Shown: positions 55,533 through 63,534 of the stretch, one piece after another
How the letters are laid out: every line of letters starts with the position of its first letter
Numbering within the stretch: position 1 is the first letter of the stretch
NCBI GenBank assembly: GCA_903857495.1
Contig: CAIOFF010000061.1
Coordinates: 30,462 to 94,461 of the forward strand
Direction of reading: 5' to 3'
Origin: an uncultured Holophagaceae bacterium
Lineage (GTDB): Bacteria; Acidobacteriota; Holophagae; Holophagales; Holophagaceae
Length of the DNA: 64,000 nt
Translations under genes and position numbers: made by a program
Notes under the pieces: model-generated
What the model was told of the DNA's origin: nothing
The model's input: the letters and a program-made list of their open reading frames with translations, nothing else
Database searches by the model: none

Positions 55533-57896
55533 CTAATTTCGCAGCGGCCGCCCCGTTTTCAGAATCGCGTCCATGCGGGCCTGGGTCTTTTCGTAGCCGC
55601 AGAGGCGGGCGAAGGCCTGCCGCTCCAGCTCCAGGATCCGCTCCTCGGTGACCTCCTGGACCGGGCTGACGTCGCCGCCCGTCAGGATGGTGGCCAGCTC
55701 GCCCATGATGATGCCGTCGTGCTCGGAAGCCAGCCCCTGGAGCTGGAAGTCCCGTACCGCGCACTTGAGGGCCTCGGCGCCACCCCGGCCCGGCAGGCGC
55801 AGGGTGCGCTCCTTCACAGGCTGGAAGTCCTCGGCCAGCTTCAGGACCTCCTGCTTGGCCTCATAGAGCAGGAAAGCCTTGTTCATGACCCGGCGGTCCG
55901 TGCGGCGCAGGTAGCCGTTGCGCTGGGCCTCGTCGAAGCTGGTGTGCACCGTGGCGGTGCCGATGCCCTGGAAGGCCGCCTTCACCTTGGGCATGGGGCC
56001 CAGCTGGCCCTGGGCGGCCATGGCATCCTCCATGCGGAGCAGCATCTGCAGGCAGCCGCCGCCCGCGGGGATGACGCCCACGCCGACTTCGACCAGCCCG
56101 ATGTAGAGCTCCGCGTGGCCCACCACCCGCTGGCAGGCCATGGTCAGCTCGCAGCCGCCGCCCAGGGCCAGGTTGAAGGGCGCCGCCACCGTGGGGAAGG
56201 GCGCGTAGGTGAGCATGCGGGCCGCGTACTGCAGTCGGCGGGCCACTTCCTCGATGAGGTCGAGCTTCCCCTCCCGCGCGGCGTTGAGCACCATGACCAG
56301 GTTGGCGCCGGCGCTGAAGTGCTGGCCCTGGTTGCCCACCACCAGCCCCTTGAAGCGGCCGGGGACGTGCTTCTGGATGGTCTCCTCCATGAGCCCGATG
56401 ATGCCGTCGTCCAGGGCGTTCATCTTGCTGCGGAAGGCCAGGCAGGCCACGTCGTCGCCCAGGTCGATGAGCTGGCAGCTGCCGTTCTCGGCCACCACCT
56501 TGCCCTGCCCTTCCTGGCGCTTGAGGATGGTCACGCGCCGGTCCTCGAGGATGGGATCGAAGGCCAGGGTCCTGGGGTTCAGCTGGGCCACGGGGACGCC
56601 GTGCTCCCAGCGGTAGAAGCCGGGAATGCCCTTGGCGAGCATCTGCTCGACCAGGGGGGCGAGGGGCATCTCCTCGAACTTCATGCGGGCGGCCACGCGC
56701 TCCAGGCCCAGGATATCCCAGAGCTCGAAGGGGCCCAGCTCGAAGGCGAAGCCGTTCTTGATGGCGCGGTCCACGTTCAGGGGGCCGTCCGTCACCTCGC
56801 CCAGGCGGTTCACCGCGTAGGTCAGGTTCGGCGCGATGCAGCGCCAGGCCAGCTTGCCCGCCTCGGTATCGCTGGTGAGGAGGGTCTTCACCTTCTCCGC
56901 AGGGTCATCGATGCCCTTCAGCTCCTTCAGGATCGGCCAGTCGCGCTTCACCTGGGGGATGTACTCGCGGGTGGCGGGATCCAGGGCCAGGAAGGACTTC
57001 TTGCCCTTGGCGTCCTTGGGTCCCTTCTTGAAGAACCCCTGCTTGGTCTTGTTGCCCAGCAGCTTGTTGTCGAGCATGTACTGCAGGAACTCCGGGAACT
57101 TGAAGGCGTCGCGGACCTCGTCGTTGGGGCACAGGTCATAGACGTTCTTCGCGGTGGCCGCGAGGATGTCCACGCCCGCCAGGTCCGCCGTGCGGAAGGC
57201 GGCGCTCTTGGCGCGGGCGGCGGCGTCGCCCAGCACCGAGTCCACGACCTCAAAGGGGATCTGCTCGGCCAGGGCCATGTGCAGCGTGGCCATGATGCTG
57301 TGGATGCCGATGCGGTTGCCGATGAAGGTGGGGCTGTCGAAGGCAGGCACCACCTCCTTGCCGAGGCTCTCCTCCAGCCAGACGCGGAAGGCCTGGGCCT
57401 CCACCGCGTCCACCTCGGGGCCGGTCACGAACTCCAGCAGGCGCAGGTAGCGCACGGGGTTGAAGAAGTGAGTGATGACGAAGTGGCTGCGGAAGGCGTC
57501 AGCGCGGCCCTCCACCAGCAACCTCAGCGGGATGCCCGAGGTGTTCGAGCTGATCCAGGCGCCGGGCTTGAGCTTCGGCTCCAGGCGGCCGTAGAGCTCG
57601 CGCTTGATGGCCAGGTCCTCCTTGACCACCTCCACGACCCAATCGCAGTCCGAGAGCCGGTCCAGGTGGTCGCGCAGGTTGCCGGGGCGGATGCGCTTCA
57701 GGAACGATGGGTGCATGGCCAGCGCGGGCCTGCTCTTGGCCAGGGCCGCCAGGGCTCCCTGCGCCAGCTTGTCCGGCGCCGCCTCGTCAATGACGATGTC
57801 CAGCAGCTCCACCTGGCACCCCGCGGACGCCACATGCGCCGCAATGCCCGAGCCCATCACACCCGATCCAAGAATGCCGATCTTTTGGATTTTCAT
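55533..57896 (-). CDS. fadN: multifunctional 3-hydroxyacyl-CoA dehydrogenase / enoyl-CoA hydratase (FadN type)
   Basis: A 787-residue beta-oxidation enzyme in the order dehydrogenase then hydratase, as in FadN rather than FadB. It has NAD-binding GILGSGVMGSGIAAHVASAGC, VVEVVKEDLAIKRELY, and SSNTSGIPLRLL. The catalytic His is in HFVITHFFNPVRYLRLLE, and FIGNRIG, KTKQGFFKKG and the 3HCDH C-domain follow. The crotonase half (about 470-700) has QGQHFSAGANL and NLALGGGCELTMACQRVVGHAELYIGLVEVGVGVIPAGGG. I use the ATG at 57896 with GGGA six bases upstream; the frame can open at a TTG at 57908. It is paired with a thiolase upstream in transcription. Confidence 0.92.
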   Translation of the reverse strand: MKIQKIGILGSGVMGSGIAAHVASAGCQVELLDIVIDEAAPDKLAQGALAALAKSRPALAMHPSFLKRIRPGNLRDHLDRLSDCDWVVEVVKEDLAIKRELYGRLEPKLKPGAWISSNTSGIPLRLLVEGRADAFRSHFVITHFFNPVRYLRLLEFVTGPEVDAVEAQAFRVWLEESLGKEVVPAFDSPTFIGNRIGIHSIMATLHMALAEQIPFEVVDSVLGDAAARAKSAAFRTADLAGVDILAATAKNVYDLCPNDEVRDAFKFPEFLQYMLDNKLLGNKTKQGFFKKGPKDAKGKKSFLALDPATREYIPQVKRDWPILKELKGIDDPAEKVKTLLTSDTEAGKLAWRCIAPNLTYAVNRLGEVTDGPLNVDRAIKNGFAFELGPFELWDILGLERVAARMKFEEMPLAPLVEQMLAKGIPGFYRWEHGVPVAQLNPRTLAFDPILEDRRVTILKRQEGQGKVVAENGSCQLIDLGDDVACLAFRSKMNALDDGIIGLMEETIQKHVPGRFKGLVVGNQGQHFSAGANLVMVLNAAREGKLDLIEEVARRLQYAARMLTYAPFPTVAAPFNLALGGGCELTMACQRVVGHAELYIGLVEVGVGVIPAGGGCLQMLLRMEDAMAAQGQLGPMPKVKAAFQGIGTATVHTSFDEAQRNGYLRRTDRRVMNKAFLLYEAKQEVLKLAEDFQPVKERTLRLPGRGGAEALKCAVRDFQLQGLASEHDGIIMGELATILTGGDVSPVQEVTEERILELERQAFARLCGYEKTQARMDAILKTGRPLRN

Positions 57897-57917
57897 GTCA
57901 GATCCCAATCAGAAAAA

Positions 57918-58005
57918 CGCTCGCAGAGATCACAGAGAGAACAGAGGGTCGCAGAGGGAACTGCTTCTCAGTGGTCTCAGCCACCTCTGCGTCCCTCCGC
58001 GAGAG
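57918..58005. repeat. degenerate fold-back repeat with CACAGAGA-type arms
   Basis: TCGCAGAGATCACAGAGAG... (57921-57959) faces CCACCTCTGCGTCCCTCCGCGAG (57981-58003). Units are related (GCAGAG, CACAGAG, ACAGAGG) but the pairing is imperfect, so this copy has decayed. It lies between the thiolase and FadN-like genes, which are both on the minus strand. Confidence 0.7.
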
Positions 58006-58013
58006 TGGTTTCC

Positions 58014-59162
58014 TTAAAGCTTCTCAATGATGGACGCGATGCCCTGGCCGCCGCCGATGCACATGGTGGCGATGCCGTATTTGCCGCCGTCGGTCTCCAG
58101 ACGGTTCAGCAGGGTGGTCAGGATGCGGGCGCCGCTGGCGCCGAGGGGATGGCCCACAGCGATGGCGCCGCCCCAGGCGTTCACCTTGGCCGGGTCGTAG
58201 CCGCCCTGGCGGATGACGGCCAGGCTCTGGGCCGCGAAGGCCTCGTTCAGCTCCATGGCGTCGATCTGGTCCAGGGTCAGGCCGAAGCGGTCCAGAGCCT
58301 TCTTCACGGCAGGCACGGGGCCGATGCCCATGCGCTCCGGCTCGACGCCGGCTACGGCGCCGCCGAGGATGCGGGCCCGGGCCTTCAGGCCCAGGGACTT
58401 GGCCAGGCCCTCTTCCATCACCAGCAGGAAGGCAGCGCCGTCGGTAATGGGGGAGCTGTTGCCTGCGGTGACGTTGCCGCCCGCCAGGAAGGCGGGCTTC
58501 AGCTCGCCCAGCTTCTCCACGGTGGTCTCGGCGCGGATGCACTCGTCCTGCTGCAGGGTGACGGGCTTGCCGTCGAGGCCCCTGGTCTCGAAGAGGACCA
58601 CTTCCTTCGCGAACTTCCCGGCCTTCCAGGCGGCGGCGGCCTTCTGGTGGCTCTGGAAGGCGAACTCATCCTGATCCCGCCGGGTGATGCCGTATTCCCG
58701 GGCCAGGTTCTCGGCGGTGATGCCCATGGAGCAGTAGGCCTCGGGGTAGTGCTCGTTCAGGTAGGGATCCACGCTGGGATTGAAGCCCATCATGGGCACC
58801 TTGGACATGCTCTCCACGCCGCCGGTCAGGAACAGGTCGCCCTGGTTGGCCATGATGGCCCGGGCGGCCATGAGCATCGTCTCCTGGCTGCTGCCGCAGA
58901 AGCGGTTGATGGTGGCGGCCCCGGCCGTGAGGGGCAGGCCGGCGCGGAAGCTGATGAGCCGGGCCATGTTCATGCCCTGCTCGCCCTCGGGCATGGCGCA
59001 GCCCACAAGCACGTCCTCCAGGGCGGACCAGTCCTTCAGGAGCGGTTTGAGGGCCTCCAGCACGGCCGCGCCCAGGTGCTCGGGGCGGGTGGCGGCATAG
59101 GCTCCTTTGATGCCCCGGCCGATGGGGGTGCGCTTGGCTTCGACGATGACGGCAGTTCGCAT
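58014..59162 (-). CDS. fadA: acetyl-CoA acyltransferase (thiolase), beta-oxidation partner
   Basis: A 382-residue thiolase. The acyl-accepting Cys lies in INRFCGSSQETMLMAA (about 88). The catalytic His is in AVGHPLGASGAR and the second Cys in MCIGGGQG. MELNEAFAAQSLAV is also typical. It cleaves 3-ketoacyl-CoA with coenzyme A, the last step of beta-oxidation. It is transcribed ahead of the FadN-type gene, with the decayed repeat between them. The ATG at 59162 has CACTGGAGG upstream. It is divergent from the MoxR gene. Confidence 0.93.
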   Translation of the reverse strand: MRTAVIVEAKRTPIGRGIKGAYAATRPEHLGAAVLEALKPLLKDWSALEDVLVGCAMPEGEQGMNMARLISFRAGLPLTAGAATINRFCGSSQETMLMAARAIMANQGDLFLTGGVESMSKVPMMGFNPSVDPYLNEHYPEAYCSMGITAENLAREYGITRRDQDEFAFQSHQKAAAAWKAGKFAKEVVLFETRGLDGKPVTLQQDECIRAETTVEKLGELKPAFLAGGNVTAGNSSPITDGAAFLLVMEEGLAKSLGLKARARILGGAVAGVEPERMGIGPVPAVKKALDRFGLTLDQIDAMELNEAFAAQSLAVIRQGGYDPAKVNAWGGAIAVGHPLGASGARILTTLLNRLETDGGKYGIATMCIGGGQGIASIIEKL

Positions 59163-59306
59163 GGGGCCTCCAGTGGAAGGGACAGGGATCGGGATTTCCC
59201 AGGAGCCTAGCACCGGCCGGAAGGCTCGTAAGCACTTACCGTGGGTCAACGGATTCGCTCCCGGAAGCCAATTCCAGTCAAGATGGGGAAACGCCCCGGA
59301 CCCGCC

Positions 59307-60260
59307 ATGACCGCCGCCGCCCCCCATTCCCTGGAACCCCTGCTCACCGAGTGCCGCAAGGTGATCGTGGGCCAGTCTCTGCTGCTCAACCGGCTGCTGG
59401 TGGCCCTGCTCTGCCGGGGCCACGTGCTGCTGGAGGGCCTGCCGGGCCTGGCCAAGACCCGCACCATCAAGACCCTGGCCTCGGCCAGCCACACCAGCTT
59501 CCGCCGCATCCAGTTCACGCCGGACCTGCTGCCCAGCGACGTCGTGGGCACCCTGATCTTTGATCCCCGGCAGCTCACCTTCACGCCCAAGCGCGGCCCG
59601 GTCTTCGCGAACCTGGTGCTGGCGGACGAGATCAACCGCGCCCCGTCCAAGGTGCAGGCGGCCCTCCTGGAGGCCATGGAGGAGCGCCAGGTGACCCTGG
59701 GCGACGAGAGCTTCAAGCTGCCGGACCCCTTCCTGGTGCTGGCCACCCAGAATCCCCTGGAGCAGGAGGGCACCTTCCCCCTGCCCGAGGCCCAGATGGA
59801 CCGCTTCCTCTTCAAGCTGCGGGTGGACTACCCCAAGCAGGAGGAGGAGATCGAGGTCCTGCGCCGCGCCCACCTCAACGGCGACGAAGTGAATCCCGTG
59901 GTGGACGGCCCCAGCCTGCTGGCCGCGGGCCGCGAGGCCCAGCAGGTGCGGCTGGACGAGGCGATCCGCGCCTACATCGTGCGGCTGGTCCAGGCGACCC
60001 GGCCCGGCCAGGGCAAGCCCTGGAAGGGCAAGGAGCTGCTGCGCTGCGGGGCCAGCCCCCGGGCCTCCCTGTCCCTGCAGGCGGCCTCCCGGGCCTTGGC
60101 CTACCTCCAGGGCCGCGACCACGTGCTGCCCCAGGACATCGTGGACCTGGCCCCGGACGTGCTGCGCCATCGCCTCCTGCTCACCTTCGAGAGCGAGGCC
60201 GACGGCGTCACCACAGACCAGGTCATCACCCAGTTGCTTCAGGCTGTGCCCCGGCCGTAA
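59307..60260 (+). CDS. MoxR-family AAA+ ATPase
   Basis: A 317-residue ATPase. Walker A is LEGLPGLAKTRTIKTLA (GLPGLAKT), Walker B is LVLADEINRAPSKVQAALLEAMEE, sensor 1 is ATQNPLEQEGTFPLPEAQMDRF, and a sensor 2 region follows (GASPRASLSL). MoxR proteins act as chaperones maturing protein complexes, usually with DUF58 and von Willebrand-domain partners. None of those genes is adjacent, since an ABC transporter follows. The start is uncertain: ATGs at 59283 and 59307 and a GTG at 59241 share a frame, and none has a strong ribosome-binding site. Confidence 0.85.
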   Translation: MTAAAPHSLEPLLTECRKVIVGQSLLLNRLLVALLCRGHVLLEGLPGLAKTRTIKTLASASHTSFRRIQFTPDLLPSDVVGTLIFDPRQLTFTPKRGPVFANLVLADEINRAPSKVQAALLEAMEERQVTLGDESFKLPDPFLVLATQNPLEQEGTFPLPEAQMDRFLFKLRVDYPKQEEEIEVLRRAHLNGDEVNPVVDGPSLLAAGREAQQVRLDEAIRAYIVRLVQATRPGQGKPWKGKELLRCGASPRASLSLQAASRALAYLQGRDHVLPQDIVDLAPDVLRHRLLLTFESEADGVTTDQVITQLLQAVPRP

Positions 60261-60340
60261 CTTCGCGTTTCCATGGGTTGACCCCCGCCTCCGGGGTGGG
60301 GCAGACTGGCCCTGGCCCCGAGGCCGGAAAGGAGGTTCCG

Positions 60341-60394
60341 ATGGGACGACACGCCGACCTCTCCGAACCTCCGTCGAGACGCGCCGCCCGCTGA
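60341..60394 (+). CDS. possible 17-codon leader peptide ahead of ABC importer
   Basis: An ATG at 60341 has a near-perfect AAAGGAGG ribosome-binding site five bases upstream. The frame encodes MGRHADLSEPPSRRAAR and stops at 60392-60394. No longer gene uses this site; the permease begins about 90 bases later. It could be a translated leader peptide regulating the transporter, or a chance event in GC-rich DNA. The peptide has no known-family features. Confidence 0.3.
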   Translation: MGRHADLSEPPSRRAAR

Positions 60395-60482
60395 GGTGGC
60401 GCCCGTCCGCTCTCCCGAATCCGCACCCTGAATGGGACGGCGGCGCTCCTGGCAGCGCTGCCTCCAATCCTTCGGACCGGCC

Positions 60483-62231
60483 ATGATCCATCGCTTGCTC
60501 GATACCGTCTGGGGCCAGGCCACCAACCTGATCACAGCGCCCATCCGCCGCCGCCGGTGGATCGACCTGCTTGTGCTCGCGGCCCTGGTGAGCACCCTGG
60601 CGGCCCTCTGGCTGGTGGGCCGGGAGTGGACCGCCGTCCAGCGACCCTCGGTGGTGATCGACCTCAGCGCCTGGGCCTTGCCCAAGTACGTGCTGCTCTC
60701 CCTGATCCGGGCCATCGCCGCCTATGCCGTGTCGCTCAGCTTCACCCTGGTGGTCGCCTACTGGGCCGCGAAGGATCCGCTGGCTGAGCGGGTGCTGGTG
60801 CCCATCCTGGACATCCTCCAGAGCGTGCCCCTGCTGGCCTTCCTGCCGCCGGTGCTGCTGCTCATGCTCACGCTGTTCCCGCACAGCAATGTCGGGCTCG
60901 AGCTCTCGGCGGTGCTGCTCATCGTCACCTGCCAGGCCTGGAACATGGCGTTCAGCTTCTACCAGTCGCTGAAGACCCTGCCCAAGGACCTGGAGGAGAC
61001 CGCCGGCCTGTTCGGCTTCAACTGGATGCAGCGGCTGCGCTGGGTCGAGATCCCCTTCGCCACGCCCGGCCTGGTGTGGAACTCCATGGTGAGCGTGGCC
61101 AACAGCTGGTTCTTCCTCATGTCCGCGGAGGCCTTCAAGGCCGGTGACAAGAACTTCCAGCTGCCGGGCGTGGGCTCCTACATGAACACCGCGGTGGAGC
61201 AGGGCAATGGCCGGGCCCAGGTCTACGCGATCCTCACCATGCTGGCCCTGGTCGTGCTGCTGGACCAGCTGGTCTGGCGCCCCGTGGTGGCCTGGTCCCA
61301 GCGCTTCCAGGTGGACGAATCCGCCGAGGTGGAGCCCAGCGACAACTGGCTGCTGCGCTTCCTCCGCCGCTCGCGCCTCCTGCGCTGGCTGGAGGCGAAG
61401 CGCAACCAGCGCCTCCACCAGCGGCGGCCGCGGCCCGTGCTGCTCCGCCAAGCCGAGGAGAGCTTCAAGCGCCCGGGCAGGATGGCGCCCTGGTTCGCCG
61501 CCTCGGCGCTCATCGCCATGCTGGGGCTGCTGGCCCTGGGCGGCCTCTCGGTGGTGCGGCTGCTGGTGGATGTGAGCCCCGCCAAGTGGCTGCAGCTGCT
61601 GAAGGCGGGCGGCGCCTCCCTGTCGCGGGTCCTGCTCTCCACCTTCCTGGCCACCCTCTGGACCCTGCCCGTGGGCCTCTGGATCGGCATGTCGCCGGTC
61701 TGGTCCCGGCGCCTGCAGTCCGTGGTGCAGGTGGCGGCGTCCTTCCCGTCCTCCCTGATCTTCGCCAGCCTCATCCTCGTCTTCCAGGGCATGGGCATCG
61801 GCCTCGGCGTCAGCTGTGTCCTGCTGATGGTGCTGTCCACCCAGTGGTATCTGCTCTTCAACATCATCGCGGGGGCCCAGGCCATTCCGGCGGATCTCCG
61901 CGAGGCCTCCCGGGCCTACCGGCTGTCGCTGTGGAAGCGCTGCTGGACACTCTACTTCCCGGCGGTGTTCCCCTACCTGGTCACGGGCTGGGTGACGGCC
62001 ACGGGCGGGGCCTGGAACGCCAGCATCGTCACCGAGATCGTCACCGCCAAGCACGAGACGCTCCGCACCTTCGGCCTCGGCGCCGAGGTGGTCATGGCCA
62101 CGGACCAGGGCTCCATGCCCAACCTGGCCGCCAGCGCCCTGCTCATGGCCGGCCTGGTGGTGGTCTTCAACCGCCTCGTCTGGGTCCCTCTCTACCGGCT
62201 GGCGGAAACCCGCTACGCCCTGAACCGCTGA
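60483..62231 (+). CDS. ABC transporter permease with two fused BPD_transp_1 domains
   Basis: A 582-residue membrane protein containing two copies of the six-helix NitT/TauT-type permease. Copy 1 (about 25-265) has the EAA-like loop LPKDLEETAGLFGFNWMQRLRWVEIPFA. Copy 2 (about 330-575) has IPADLREASRAYRLSLWKRCWTLYFPAVFPYL. A basic linker (FLRRSRLLRWLEAKRNQRLHQRRPRP) joins them. The dimer normally made from one permease gene is encoded as a single chain. I chose the ATG at 60483; an in-frame ATG at 60432 is possible. No substrate-binding protein is encoded in the window, so the substrate (nitrate-, sulfonate- or bicarbonate-like) is unknown. Confidence 0.85.
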   Translation: MIHRLLDTVWGQATNLITAPIRRRRWIDLLVLAALVSTLAALWLVGREWTAVQRPSVVIDLSAWALPKYVLLSLIRAIAAYAVSLSFTLVVAYWAAKDPLAERVLVPILDILQSVPLLAFLPPVLLLMLTLFPHSNVGLELSAVLLIVTCQAWNMAFSFYQSLKTLPKDLEETAGLFGFNWMQRLRWVEIPFATPGLVWNSMVSVANSWFFLMSAEAFKAGDKNFQLPGVGSYMNTAVEQGNGRAQVYAILTMLALVVLLDQLVWRPVVAWSQRFQVDESAEVEPSDNWLLRFLRRSRLLRWLEAKRNQRLHQRRPRPVLLRQAEESFKRPGRMAPWFAASALIAMLGLLALGGLSVVRLLVDVSPAKWLQLLKAGGASLSRVLLSTFLATLWTLPVGLWIGMSPVWSRRLQSVVQVAASFPSSLIFASLILVFQGMGIGLGVSCVLLMVLSTQWYLLFNIIAGAQAIPADLREASRAYRLSLWKRCWTLYFPAVFPYLVTGWVTATGGAWNASIVTEIVTAKHETLRTFGLGAEVVMATDQGSMPNLAASALLMAGLVVVFNRLVWVPLYRLAETRYALNR

Positions 62232-62238
62232 GGTCGTC

Positions 62239-63534
62239 ATGCAGCAGCCCTACGGCGCTCCCATCTGCGAACTGCGTGGCATCCAGATGCGCTTCACCGG
62301 TCCCAAGGGCAAGGTGCAGCGCGTGCTGGAGGACATCCGCCTCGAGGTCCGGCCCGACGAGATCCTGTCCCTCATCGGTCCCAACGGCTGTGGCAAGTCC
62401 ACCCTGCTGCGCATCCTCTCAGGGCTGCTGGTACCCACCCAGGGTGAGGTGCGCCATCACGGCGACAAGCTCGAAGGCCTGAACCCCGGCGTCGCCATGG
62501 TGTTCCAGACCTTCGCCCTCTATCCCTGGATGACCGTGGAGGAGAACGTCCGCGTGGTCCTCCGCGCCCGGGACCTGCCCGAGGGCGAGGTCCGCGAGAA
62601 GGCCCACCAGGCCATCCGCAAGGTGGGCCTCGAGGGCTTCGAGGAGGCCTTCCCCCGGGAGCTCTCCCGCGGCACCAAGCAGCGCGTCGGCGTGGCCAGG
62701 GCCCTGGCGGTGGATCCCGAGATCCTGATCATGGACGAGCCCTTCAGTCAGGTGGACGCCCTCACGGCCGAGGCCCTCCGCGCCGAGATCATGGACATCT
62801 GGGCCGACAAGGAGCGTAACCCCTCCGCCATCGTCATGGTGAGCCAGTCCATCCGGGAGGCGCTGCTCATGGCGGACCGCGTGGCCATCCTCTCCGGGGC
62901 GCCCGGCAGCCTCCGCACCGTGGTGGACATCCCCCTGCCCCGCCCCCGGGACAGCCGCTCGCCGGAGTTCATGAAGCTGGTGGACCACATCCACGACCTC
63001 ATCACCAGCGCCGAGCTGCCGGACGTGGTGATCTCCGCCCCGATCCTCAGCGCCTCCGAGGATGACCAGGTGGAGCCCCTGCCCCAGGTCCAGAGCGCCG
63101 ACATCCTGGGCCTCCTGGAGTTCGTGGAGGCCCAGGGCGGCACCAGCGACCTCTTCCAGGTGGCCTCCCACACCCACGTGCCCTTCGAGCGGGTGCTCAC
63201 CACGGTGAAGGCCGCGGAGATGCTCGACCTGGTCGACACGCCCAAGCGGGCGGTGCTGCTCACGGCCCTGGGCAAGCGCTTCGTGAATGCCAACATGGAT
63301 GACCGCAAGGACCTCTGGCGTGCCCAGCTGCTGGAGCTCCGGCTGTTCCGCGTGGTGCGGGAGATGATCGAGCTGCAGGAGGGCGAGCTGCCCAAGGAAG
63401 TGCTGCTCCAGGAGCTGGCCACGCGCCTGCCCATGGAGGATCCCGAGCAGACCTTCGAGACCGTGGTCGCCTGGGGCCGTTTCGGCGAGCTGTTCGCCTA
63501 CCGCGAAGAGCGCGGCGTCCTCACCCCGGAGTAG
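62239..63534 (+). CDS. ABC transporter ATP-binding protein with C-terminal AAA-associated domain
   Basis: A 431-residue ATPase. Walker A is LIGPNGCGKST, Q-loop VFQTFALYPWMTV, signature LSRGTKQRVGVARAL, Walker B ILIMDEPFSQVDALT. The position of the switch His reads VSQSIREALLMADRV instead of the usual vtHdi.EAl.LaDRv, so the H-loop histidine is replaced by Gln. Residues about 290-431 match the AAA-associated C-terminal domain (DILGLLEFVEAQGGTSDLFQVA) found in NrtD-like ATPases. The start is eight bases after the permease stop, so they form one transporter. Confidence 0.88.
   Translation: MQQPYGAPICELRGIQMRFTGPKGKVQRVLEDIRLEVRPDEILSLIGPNGCGKSTLLRILSGLLVPTQGEVRHHGDKLEGLNPGVAMVFQTFALYPWMTVEENVRVVLRARDLPEGEVREKAHQAIRKVGLEGFEEAFPRELSRGTKQRVGVARALAVDPEILIMDEPFSQVDALTAEALRAEIMDIWADKERNPSAIVMVSQSIREALLMADRVAILSGAPGSLRTVVDIPLPRPRDSRSPEFMKLVDHIHDLITSAELPDVVISAPILSASEDDQVEPLPQVQSADILGLLEFVEAQGGTSDLFQVASHTHVPFERVLTTVKAAEMLDLVDTPKRAVLLTALGKRFVNANMDDRKDLWRAQLLELRLFRVVREMIELQEGELPKEVLLQELATRLPMEDPEQTFETVVAWGRFGELFAYREERGVLTPE

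Noticed and set aside
55419..59210. 1263-codon open frame on the plus strand opposite the fadN/fadA-like genes
   Set aside because: It runs antisense through genes with clear enzyme motifs. Long antisense frames are expected in GC-rich DNA with third-position bias, and the peptide is low-complexity (G/A/H/L-rich).
59163..62240. Upstream extension of the thiolase frame on the minus strand
   Set aside because: The thiolase starts at the ATG at 59162. The extension is antisense to the MoxR and permease genes and lacks any domain signature.
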